Source: Dyadobacter sp. 50-39 (GTDB lineage Bacteria; Bacteroidota; Bacteroidia; Cytophagales; Spirosomataceae). Taken from it: DNA of 64,000 bases. A program made the translations under genes and the position numbers. Location of the stretch: assembly GCA_001898145.1 (NCBI GenBank), contig MKSR01000027.1, positions 56,986 through 120,985 on the forward strand, written 5' to 3'. Shown here piece after piece: positions 8,957-16,241 of this stretch; the stretch's first letter is position 1, and each line of letters opens with the position of its first letter. The notes under the pieces were generated by a model, which was not told the origin of the DNA, did not search any database, and saw only the letters and a list, made by a program, of their open reading frames with translations.

Positions 8957-9286
8957 GATTTCTAGAAGAGAATCTTTCGATGCAAATGTAGCGATTTTAG
9001 TTGTTCACTGCACCCGAGGGTGTTAAGTCCTGAATTTTCAAAGATTAAACTTATGTTCCGCATAGCTCATTGACGAATTTTTGATGAAGGGTATTCATGG
9101 ACGTTTCATTTTCTAGATTAGCCTGCCGCCTGAGAGAAACAACGCAAGGTGCACAAAGCAGCCTGGACGTCAATCACGCTGCCCGCTCCATTCGCTTCGC
9201 TCCCGTGTTGGTGTTGTCTTTCCAGCCTCTTGCTTCGTGCTGATCAGCATTGTTCTCCAACGGTGGAGGCATTCAAACAGCAGAAA
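8957..9286. other. Intergenic region, 330 bp
   Basis: Separates the reverse-strand secreted protein from the DUF6876 gene. The frame of the DUF6876 gene stays open upstream to 9149, but that stretch translates to cysteine- and leucine-rich sequence unlike the family, so I read it as leader DNA. No hairpin, tRNA or known motif seen. Confidence 0.4.
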
Positions 9287-9652
9287 ATGGAAACTCACCA
9301 ATTGACATTGACAGAGCTCTCACAATTCACAGGCACCGAAAACTGGTACCGCCATCCGATCGTCCGCAAGATGCTATACACCGATGGGATCAGGTATATG
9401 ATGAATAAGGCCGGCGCATACTGGCTCATCGACGAAATTGCATTCCAGGAGTACCACCCGCGAGTGAAAACGGAAGAATTCCAGGTCTGGATACTAGCAG
9501 TTAACCTGGAAGCGTCAACGGCAGCACTTCGTTGCGAAGACGGCAACGGCCGGATCCTGTGTTCAAAGCAAATCCCGTACACAGACTTTCCGCTGGCCGA
9601 AATCAAAATTTACGTTTCGGACAATGTGATTCTACTTCCGAGTGAGTACTGA
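9287..9652 (+). CDS. DUF6876 family protein
   Basis: A 121-residue small globular protein starting at the ATG at 9287 (METHQLTLTELSQFTGT). The block NWYRHPIVRKMLYTDGIRYM followed by AGAYWLIDEI and EFQVWILAV is typical of DUF6876, a family I associate with plasmids and integrative elements of Bacteroidota; its function is unknown. The protein ends in IYVSDNVILLPSEY. It stands alone, and its GC content is higher than the AT-rich DNA on either side. Confidence 0.75.
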   Translation: METHQLTLTELSQFTGTENWYRHPIVRKMLYTDGIRYMMNKAGAYWLIDEIAFQEYHPRVKTEEFQVWILAVNLEASTAALRCEDGNGRILCSKQIPYTDFPLAEIKIYVSDNVILLPSEY

Positions 9653-10178
9653 TCAATAACGTGGCCACTGCCGAAAGGTAGCGGCCACCTTCATAAAACA
9701 CGCTGAAGTAGGCGAGGTAGAGAATGCATGTTGATATGCAAATCTAGGAATTCAATTCCCAATGTTACATATTCTATTTAACATAAGAAAAGTTATGTAA
9801 CAATTTATAAATATGAATATATATAGTAAAATGGCTATTAACTATGGGTAATATTGTATTATTACTGGTTTGTATTAATACGATAACTATCGTATCTATG
9901 GGTGCTTAACTGATGCTATTCCGCGAAAGACGCAATTCTTGTTATCGACCGAACAATGTCAAATGCGAGCAGCATTGCCAACTGAATTTTCGGATGCATA
10001 ACTACGATTTAGCCCGTAAACACCGAAATGGAATTCGATCGCAAGACCATGGACTTCACAAACCGGAATATTCAGGCGACTAGAATGTTGTGAGAGATAG
10101 TTCGAAGGTGTTTCACTCCCGGAGTAACGAAGTTGCGATTTAGAATTTAGTATCTTTAGACCAAAGTAGATATAAAGT
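9653..10178. other. Intergenic region, about 525 bp, with one inverted repeat
   Basis: AT-rich and gene-free. It contains the perfect inverted repeat ATACGATAACTATCGTAT at 9878-9895 (8-bp arms, 2-bp centre), which resembles a regulator binding site, although no gene lies close by. Nothing else recognisable. Confidence 0.4.
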
Positions 10179-10409
10179 ATGCGATATCAGGATTTTATAA
10201 CGTCCGATCACAACGTATTGCTGGGTAAGCCGATCATCAAAGGCACCAGGTTGACGGTTGAGCTAATACTCAGGAAACTTGGAGAAGGTGCGACGTATTC
10301 TGATCTGGCTGACATGTATCCTGGTCTGAGCACTGAGGCCATACTTGCCGTCTTACAGTATGCGGCAGATTTGGTTGCCAACGAAAAGGATTTAAGAGTA
10401 GCTCGATGA
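10179..10409 (+). CDS. DUF433 domain protein, VapB-like antitoxin family
   Basis: A 76-residue DUF433 protein: FITSDHNVLLGKPIIKGTRLTVELIL is the family signature and YSDLADMYPGLSTEAILAVLQYA is the winged/helix-turn-helix part. DUF433 proteins are usually antitoxins encoded just before a DUF5615 PIN-like toxin. The only frame after it is a 30-codon stretch from 10406 that does not resemble DUF5615, so this copy appears orphaned. It could persist as a solitary regulator or anti-addiction gene. Confidence 0.82.
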   Translation: MRYQDFITSDHNVLLGKPIIKGTRLTVELILRKLGEGATYSDLADMYPGLSTEAILAVLQYAADLVANEKDLRVAR

Positions 10410-10553
10410 TTTCGGCACCTAGTGGCTCGATTCAATTTATACCACTTACCGAGATAATCTTATTGAATGTAGTGTTCGGTCTAGCAACGGCAGAATAAAC
10501 GTTGCTCATCTCACACTCTTCACCTCAGAAATCTTAACTTGTGCAAATCGAAT

Positions 10554-10949
10554 TTAGCTCTTCGGAGCAGCCATAAGCTTTTTAAGGATCGAAATGAACT
10601 GTTCGCACACCTTTTTATCATCCAAGTCGATTGCCCAATAAGCCCTTCGAAAAGTCGAATCACCTGTCTTGGTTACGGCAGTTCCGTTTTGGAGGAAAAA
10701 TTTCACCTGATATTTTCCCTGTTCTTTCTCACACCTTACAAGTGTGGTCTTCGCCAACGGGATTTGATAACCATTGATTTCGATCGCTTGGTTTTCCGCT
10801 GTCAGCCGAACAGATACCTGCTTATTGGTGCCGGCATACTCTAAAATGGTTTTAAGATCTTTGATTTCATCAGAATTCGTATGTTGCTGGGCGCATACGG
10901 TTTTGCATAATAAGGTGAAAATGAAGATGGCAAGCGTAATTGGCCTCAT
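10554..10949 (-). CDS. Small secreted hypothetical protein
   Basis: A 131-residue protein with a signal peptide (MRPITLAIFIFTLLCKTVCAQQ). The mature chain is basic and compact, with KTTLVRCEKEQGKYQVKFFL and a C-terminal helix VCEQFISILKKLMAA. Two cysteines in the mature part could form a disulfide. No family recognised; it stands alone in accessory DNA. Confidence 0.6.
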   Translation of the reverse strand: MRPITLAIFIFTLLCKTVCAQQHTNSDEIKDLKTILEYAGTNKQVSVRLTAENQAIEINGYQIPLAKTTLVRCEKEQGKYQVKFFLQNGTAVTKTGDSTFRRAYWAIDLDDKKVCEQFISILKKLMAAPKS

Positions 10950-11350
10950 AAGATTCGATTAACTAAGTTTCAGATAAGATGTCAAATGTTGAAGTCAGGT
11001 TGCATCCAGTTCAGTTTAAGCATAATTAATTAGCGTATTGCAACGTGATGAACCGACCGTCATGCTTGTAAGGTTCGGTCAGGCCCACATTGCTAAGGCT
11101 AGGTACTTTAAATTTTAGCCGATGGTTTTTATTTAATATAATGTCATATCATCCTGGATGATTAATTCGGTTGGATGCTAAGCCTTTGTTGCGAATCGCT
11201 GGTCGGTGAACAGCTCGTTGCTGTGGCAACTGTCGCTTTTTTGCTTATGAAGTGCCATGCCCCCTATCTACTGGAAAACCTTGCCTGATTGATTTATTAC
11301 GGACAGCCTTTCTTCTGGCCGGCTACAATGTTCATAACTTCGCATTATTT
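10950..11350. other. Intergenic region, 400 bp
   Basis: No supported gene. A forward open frame at 11252-11551 overlaps the 3' end of the collagen-like gene and translates to low-complexity shadow sequence. No terminator-like hairpin found. Confidence 0.4.
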
Positions 11351-12268
11351 TTAAAAAGGTTTCGTTACTCTAACGAGTTTTACAATTCCGTCGGCTTGTT
11401 GTCCACCGGCAGCGCCGGGGTCGCCAGGAAATCCGTGTGGGTTACTATCATCGCCTCGATGACCGCCATCACCGCCAACCCCACCATTCCCACTTTTGCC
11501 TCTCTTAGCGTCGGCTGCGATGGCCTGCATTTTATTCAAGTCGACGGATGAGTTTACCGGCCAGTATTTGATGTCTAAATATCCGCCTGCACCACCAGTA
11601 CCACCAGTGCCACCAGTGCCACCTTTGCCACCTCCAGCATGATGGCCGCCAATTTGGCCGTTTCCGCCACGGCCCCCATCTCCGCCGTTTCCGCCTTTTG
11701 AAGTTATAGATAAGGTACCAAACGAGAGAATACCTAGTTGAATTTTAACATTGGTTCCGTTAGTACCGTTATGTCCAGGCAGGCCCGTTATTCCTTGTGC
11801 TCCCGTTACTCGTGAGGGTGCCTGCCACCAGCCACCACTTTTTATCCAATTATCCTCCATATTTTGACCACCATTAGCACCATCTTTTCCCCCAGCAATT
11901 ATTTCGCAATTTTTTCCGAATTTAAAATTATCAATAATCACTGTGCACGAATCCTGCCCATTATCGATTATGATTTTAGAATAATTGCCAATTTCGAGAT
12001 GATTGAAGCCAATAGATCTGCTGGTAATATAAATTATAGAGCTGTCCGGGTATGTTGACGCATTTACCACATCAATATTGTTTTCTTTCAAATATGTTTC
12101 CAGCTTCGTTAGATTATTGGTAGAGTCGGGCGCTTCTTCTGATCCATCAATGCTTGTTACTACATCGTCATTATCTTGGTCCGGTTGATCAGCTGGTTTC
12201 TTTGAGCATCCGCAAAGCAAGGCCCCAAATAGAATTAGCGATAAAGAGAGGTTTTTTTTCCTTTTCAT
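11351..12268 (-). CDS. Lipoprotein with collagen-like glycine-rich region
   Basis: A 305-residue lipoprotein: signal peptide with lipobox LLCGC placing the lipidated cysteine near residue 21. Residues about 25-110 form a non-repetitive N-domain. Two glycine-rich tracts follow: about 150-230 (GAQGITGLPGHNG, then GGNGGDGGRGGNGQIGGHH and GGTGGTGGTGG) and about 255-292 (GKSGNGGVGGDGGHRG), separated by a short globular insert. The tracts are only partly strict Gly-X-Y, so a polyglycine-type helix bundle is an alternative to a collagen triple helix. Likely an outer-surface structural or adhesive protein. The repeats could promote length variation by slippage. Confidence 0.7.
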   Translation of the reverse strand: MKRKKNLSLSLILFGALLCGCSKKPADQPDQDNDDVVTSIDGSEEAPDSTNNLTKLETYLKENNIDVVNASTYPDSSIIYITSRSIGFNHLEIGNYSKIIIDNGQDSCTVIIDNFKFGKNCEIIAGGKDGANGGQNMEDNWIKSGGWWQAPSRVTGAQGITGLPGHNGTNGTNVKIQLGILSFGTLSITSKGGNGGDGGRGGNGQIGGHHAGGGKGGTGGTGGTGGAGGYLDIKYWPVNSSVDLNKMQAIAADAKRGKSGNGGVGGDGGHRGDDSNPHGFPGDPGAAGGQQADGIVKLVRVTKPF

Positions 12269-12790
12269 CTTGTTGCAAGATTATCGTTCAAATCAAAGTG
12301 ATCAATGTAAACAATTGAATGGTAATGCCTTATGTCACACTTGATAAATTTAGTTTACGGTGTAATTCGGCTTGGCTCGCCGTTTTATCTACTATTAAAA
12401 TGACTATGAAGGTCGCTGTGAGGCCTATGATGGGTTAAGACAAGTCGAATAAGATGCCATGAGGTATTTATGAAGGAATTCTTACTTTGGATGCACAGAT
12501 ATTATCTTTTAATAGATATGTAGAAATGACGGATTTTGATAGACCATGTGCAGCCAACTTCGTAAAGCAACGCATCCATGGTGGATTTTTATTGAACACG
12601 CTTCCATCAAATTCGGTATACCGTGGTTGATTTAAAGCATGTTGATCGGAAAGAATTGGGTGTTTGTAGCCGGAGTAGTTTCAAAAATTGGGTTCAATAT
12701 GGATATGAGTATTGCCCAGATTTGGCAAGTTTCGGAGTAGTCGGTCTTGTAGTCGGTGCACCAAATTGCGGCCATAACGTACTGGAATAT
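12269..12790. other. Intergenic region with no intact gene
   Basis: About 520 bp without a convincing gene. Overlapping frames on both strands at 12623-12829 do not resemble known proteins. It adjoins the cation-efflux fragment at 12791-12970, so it may be decayed coding DNA. Confidence 0.35.
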
Positions 12791-12970
12791 ATCATTCACG
12801 ATAGCATGAAGGTCAACATGATAAGTTAGACCGATCCTTCGAATCGAGCATTTTTCTGTGCCCACAATCCCCGGCTCTTGCAAAGACACGGCGCGGATCT
12901 CAAATTCTAATCCTGGTACAGATTCTGATTCAATATTTCTACCAACGCCAGCCAGAATATTCCATAGCAT
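12791..12970 (-). pseudogene. Fragment of a cation diffusion facilitator C-terminal domain
   Basis: Reverse-strand reading gives EPGIVGTEKCSIRRIGLTY followed by HVDLHAIVN, matching the cytoplasmic C-terminal domain of CDF metal-efflux proteins (family pattern: VxGVxGxEKCxxRKxGxxYxVDxHVxV). The expected continuation (GHxIxHxVK) and all six transmembrane helices are missing, and the frame runs on into unrelated sequence. This is a remnant, not a functional gene. It suggests that the metal-resistance locus at 15.8-31 kb was once larger or that an old copy decayed. Confidence 0.6.
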
Positions 12971-13124
12971 TTATAGAGAATAAGACCGGCTGCAAATATG
13001 AAACGCAATCATCAGCAGATTCATACTCTTACCTAAAATACACGCAATGCTTATACCAATGAATGCTGCGATTTAACTGATAGCCTACTTCCGATCGTGT
13101 ATCGTATAGTGATTAGATGTTACA

Positions 13125-13853
13125 TTATAGCATGCTATCGGTCATTTTACGAGATTTTTTCAGATAACGGACGTAGCCGTAGACACACCCAAGCGCTATG
13201 ACTGTGATCCCGAATATGTAGATTTTAATGTAGCGATTTGACTCGAATACAGGATATTTAAACAGCAGTACGGTAGTAATGCCCACCAGCCATATGAACA
13301 GCGTGTTATACTCCTTCAAAATCCATCGCTTGTAGTTGAATTGCATCCCCCTTATTGTGTCTGATATTCCCGTGAAATCAATCATCCAGCGGTTAACCTG
13401 GCTGCAATACTCATCAAAATCAGCCCCAAATTTGTTCCGAAGAAAATTTTCTTCGGCCAGAACGATTGCTTGATAAATAAATAAGAAGAACGGGATTACT
13501 ATGCCAACATAAATGGCCGAATTAGCCAATATGCCAACTCCAAGCAGCATGAGAATGTTGCCCACGTAAAGGGGGTTTCGGCAATGCCGGAAAATCCCTT
13601 CGGTTACCAGCTTTTCCGCATAAACTTTTTTGTCCTTGCCACCGCGGATAATGTAGGCAAGCCCGATGGTGATACCGCGTATAATTTCACCAGAAAACGT
13701 CACTAGCATGCCTGTGAGTATCGGATACAAGTAGTAGTTTGATCCAAATTGACCTTGCGAAAATATCGGCGGTGAAGGGAGCAGTATCAACAGGTATAAC
13801 ACGATAAAGAGGGTGTTCCTGTGTTTGAAGAAGAAGTTACCGAAATCTATCAT
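13125..13853 (-). CDS. Isoprenylcysteine carboxyl methyltransferase (ICMT)-like membrane methyltransferase
   Basis: A 242-residue integral membrane protein with four to six hydrophobic helices. The segment GIFRHCRNPLYVGNILMLLGVG followed by AEENFLRNKFGADFDEYCSQVNRW is the SAM-binding core of the ICMT/phospholipid N-methyltransferase family (RxPxYxG, then ExxLxxxFGxxYxxY). Bacterial members methylate membrane-embedded substrates that are mostly unknown. Its ATG overlaps the CmoA stop by 4 bp (13850-13853), so the two are translationally coupled. A C-terminal pair of helices (IWLVGITTVLLF and IYIFGITVIALG) extends it beyond the minimal family. Confidence 0.8.
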   Translation of the reverse strand: MIDFGNFFFKHRNTLFIVLYLLILLPSPPIFSQGQFGSNYYLYPILTGMLVTFSGEIIRGITIGLAYIIRGGKDKKVYAEKLVTEGIFRHCRNPLYVGNILMLLGVGILANSAIYVGIVIPFFLFIYQAIVLAEENFLRNKFGADFDEYCSQVNRWMIDFTGISDTIRGMQFNYKRWILKEYNTLFIWLVGITTVLLFKYPVFESNRYIKIYIFGITVIALGCVYGYVRYLKKSRKMTDSML

Positions 13854-14599
13854 GCTCTTTTATAGGCGATCAAGCCTGCAAAATTGTACCACTTGAAGAA
13901 GACCTCACAGTCTGCAAAGCCAGCTTCTTTGAGTAGGAGTATGTTTTCTGACAGTTTATACGGAATCAAGACATTTTCGAGCGCTTCCCGTTTTTGAGAA
14001 ATTTCAAGTTCACTGTACTGGTTGCGACGTTTGTAATTGTAATAGTATTTTATGAAGTCACGGTTGAAAATGCTGCTTTCGGCCAACACCTTTTCTACCA
14101 ACAGCAGCACTCCACCAGGGTTAAGTCCCTGATAAATATTCCGAAGTAGTCGCTCGCGATATAGTGGTCGCACGAACTGTAGAGTGAGGCAAAGAATTAC
14201 AACAGAACCGTTAGAGATTGGAACTTGCTGATGCAAATCGCACGAGATGAGCTCATATGGTCTTTTAAAACCAACTTCTTTTAACTTTTTATCACATTTT
14301 TCTAGCATTTCGTTCGATTCATCGATACCAATGAATCGAACATCGGAATCGAGAAGTTTATCCACTTCAATCAGGGTCGTTCCCGTAGAACACCCCAGAT
14401 CGTATATCAGCTGATCTTTTGTAGCATGATCGGCCGTAATTTCGGCCAGCATGCGTTGCATTTCCAAATAATATGGTACTGATCTTTCTACCATGTCATC
14501 GAAGACATTGACTACGGTGGGGCCAAATTTAAAGTCCGAGGCTTTGGTAAGCTGTCCCTTGAATACTTGGTCGGCATTGGTTTTTTCAGATATCTCCAC
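13850..14599 (-). CDS. cmoA: CmoA-like carboxy-S-adenosyl-L-methionine synthase
   Basis: A 249-residue class I methyltransferase fold. IYDLGCSTGTTL (residues about 64-76) is the SAM-binding motif I, FIGIDESNEML is motif II, and the C-terminal block YSELEISQKREALENVL is diagnostic for CmoA, where this region helps bind the carboxylate of Cx-SAM. CmoA converts SAM and prephenate into Cx-SAM, used by CmoB to make cmo5U in tRNA wobble positions. No CmoB is present nearby; instead the gene overlaps an ICMT-like methyltransferase by 4 bp, an unusual pairing. It may therefore supply Cx-SAM to a different acceptor, or be a standard SAM methyltransferase of CmoA ancestry. Confidence 0.82.
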   Translation of the reverse strand: MEISEKTNADQVFKGQLTKASDFKFGPTVVNVFDDMVERSVPYYLEMQRMLAEITADHATKDQLIYDLGCSTGTTLIEVDKLLDSDVRFIGIDESNEMLEKCDKKLKEVGFKRPYELISCDLHQQVPISNGSVVILCLTLQFVRPLYRERLLRNIYQGLNPGGVLLLVEKVLAESSIFNRDFIKYYYNYKRRNQYSELEISQKREALENVLIPYKLSENILLLKEAGFADCEVFFKWYNFAGLIAYKRA

Positions 14600-14631
14600 T
14601 ATTCTTTTTATGGGTTAAATTGATGTCAGAA

Positions 14632-15300
14632 TCACATTGTTGATTCTCGGAGCGAAGTCGACAAATTGTTATACCTCAAAAGGCCTTTCCACTTCCCAGC
14701 CAGCGTGTACTGCTGCCGAGTATCTAAATTTTCTATGATGGCCTTGAATGAACAGATCACCTCATAGCCTTCAATCTGATGGCTAATCAAGATGAGGGAT
14801 TTTGGAGGGATTTTTACCGAAATTGATTGGTTTTCGTAAGAACCGTAAGGTTTTACTTGGAGAGAGGGAGTAAGTGGAAATGTTTGAGGAAAGTAGTCAA
14901 ATAACTTCCCTTTGATGAATCCCTGAGGTACCCGAACCTCGAGCTTAGCAAGATCTGGTTTGCCGGGTAAAAATGGGGTTGAATCGAAAGTAAATTGCGA
15001 GGTTTTTGTTAACTGATCCAAGACGATATCAACCTGTTGAGTTTTGAGCATACTAGTTGAATTTTGCAGACTAGCGCCGGTTAGTTGCAGAACAGCGGTG
15101 TCTACTCTATCATTTGGCCCTAAAAAGTACGATATATCGTTCACTCGATACTGAACTGGACTTTCAGGTTCAGGTGCGGTGGTTGAGCTATTCGAACAGG
15201 ATGTTAACAGTGCTAAGAAAACTACACAAAAAGCGACTGCGCAATTATGCATGGATTTAAATGCTGTGGTTTGCATTGGTTCGATTAAATTGAATAGCAT
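14632..15300 (-). CDS. Hypothetical lipoprotein
   Basis: Up to 222 residues; the real start may be the second or third methionine (MQTTAFKS or MHNCAVAF), which would shorten the n-region before the lipobox LLTSC. The mature chain is rich in beta-prone segments (FTFDSTPFLPGKPDLAKLEV, ISVKIPPKSLILIS) and has no recognised domain. It ends 32 bp before the CmoA start and may be co-transcribed with cmoA and the ICMT gene. Surface or periplasmic location is inferred from the lipobox. Confidence 0.65.
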   Translation of the reverse strand: MLFNLIEPMQTTAFKSMHNCAVAFCVVFLALLTSCSNSSTTAPEPESPVQYRVNDISYFLGPNDRVDTAVLQLTGASLQNSTSMLKTQQVDIVLDQLTKTSQFTFDSTPFLPGKPDLAKLEVRVPQGFIKGKLFDYFPQTFPLTPSLQVKPYGSYENQSISVKIPPKSLILISHQIEGYEVICSFKAIIENLDTRQQYTLAGKWKGLLRYNNLSTSLRESTM

Positions 15301-15787
15301 TGGATTAACGTACGGAAGTTAAGTACTTACCTCGAAAGTTGCTGCTCGACGTAGCGAAACGATACTTTGAGTATGTGATGATTCGTTTGTCCCCTGCGAT
15401 ATTGTTAAAGTAAGAATGCCATCTTATTTACAGGTTTCAATCACCGGTTATAAGCAAATTATGGCGATGACGTTCCACTTCCCAAACCAGCTACGAACAA
15501 AGTCCGTTTTGGGTGGGGTGGGTTCGTAAAAATAATTGATAACATTTCTGAGTTGAAGGGTCGAGTAGTGTAGAATGACATTTAGGGGCTGGAATGATTG
15601 CTCAATAAAGCTAAATCCGGTTTGAGATGGAGTTTGTTGCCCGTGCAGCCCATAGCACAAGAATGAATGATCTGATTCTCTTTCGCAAGTCGAAATACTT
15701 TTAAAAGGTAACTCATTCTGAGGTCGATAATATTAACTATCATACTTGAAGCGGATCACGTCCAGCCGTTTTACGAAGGTATTTTGC
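15301..15787. other. Intergenic region upstream of the metal operon
   Basis: About 490 bp without a supported gene. A 70-codon reverse frame at 15448-15660 (starts MCYGLHGQQTPSQ) has no signal or family match and no good ribosome site; I treat it as spurious or as a decayed fragment. Confidence 0.35.
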
Positions 15788-15827
15788 TTTTGCCTACCTG
15801 TTGCATCTTCCTATGTTGTAAATTTGC
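15788..15827 (+). promoter_or_regulatory. Conserved two-block promoter of the czc operon
   Basis: TTTTGCCTACCTGTTGCAT (15788-15806), 10 bp, then TGTAAATTTGC (15817-15827), 3 bp before the ATG of the DUF6660 gene. TAAATTTG is an exact TAnnTTTG -7 element. The same two blocks with the same 10-bp gap and the same 3-bp distance to the ATG precede the second DUF6660 gene (31088-31126). The first block is a likely regulator site or -33 region. The -7 element is so close to the ATG that the mRNA may be leaderless. Confidence 0.7.
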
Positions 15828-15830
15828 AGT

Positions 15831-16157
15831 ATGAAGTTATCGCTGATCATATTTGCATTATATGTTACCGCACTGTCCTGCTTTCCCTGCCAGGACGTTC
15901 CGGTTCGTTTGGCATCTGAGATCAGTTCTTTGGCCGCTGTTTCGCACGAAGAGTCAAATCATAAGGACGTTCCTGGTGATTTTTGCTCGCCTTTTTGCAT
16001 CTGTACTTGTTGTGCAACGGTAAATATGCCTCCGATCGTATTGGGGTTTGCTCTATCGACACCGCTACCAGTATCTGCGGAGAAAACCTTTGAATACAAA
16101 TTTTCATTTAGCCAAATCAACGCAAATCTTATTTGGCAGCCGCCACGTTTGGTATAA
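15831..16157 (+). CDS. DUF6660 family small secreted cysteine-rich protein
   Basis: A 108-residue protein with an N-terminal signal segment (MKLSLIIFALYVTALSCFPC), a short acidic/His linker (HEESNHKD), a cysteine cluster FCSPFCICTCC near residues 51-61, and the C-terminal motif IWQPPRL. This arrangement defines DUF6660, found next to heavy-metal efflux genes in Bacteroidota. The cysteines and histidines suggest metal binding at the cell surface or in the periplasm, perhaps as a sensor or chaperone for the CzcA pump encoded 85 bp downstream. A second member at 30764-31084 has the same cluster, the same C-terminus and the same promoter. Confidence 0.75.
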   Translation: MKLSLIIFALYVTALSCFPCQDVPVRLASEISSLAAVSHEESNHKDVPGDFCSPFCICTCCATVNMPPIVLGFALSTPLPVSAEKTFEYKFSFSQINANLIWQPPRLV

Positions 16158-16241
16158 CCTGTCACGTTTTCAGTTTGGTCTTGACTCGTCCCTAAACGGG
16201 GAGTGTAGACTATTTCTGCACACTTTTCATGTTATTTTCAA

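Noticed and set aside
9149-9286. Upstream extension of the DUF6876 frame
   Set aside because: Family N-terminus begins at METHQLTL; the extension is low-complexity and cysteine-rich.
10406-10498. Short frame after DUF433 as a possible DUF5615 toxin
   Set aside because: Only 30 codons and no similarity to DUF5615.
12623-12829. Forward 68-codon frame opposite the CDF fragment
   Set aside because: No initiation signal, no family, and it overlaps the better-supported reverse remnant.
15448-15660. Reverse 70-codon frame in the czc upstream region
   Set aside because: No ribosome site or known family; likely chance or decay.
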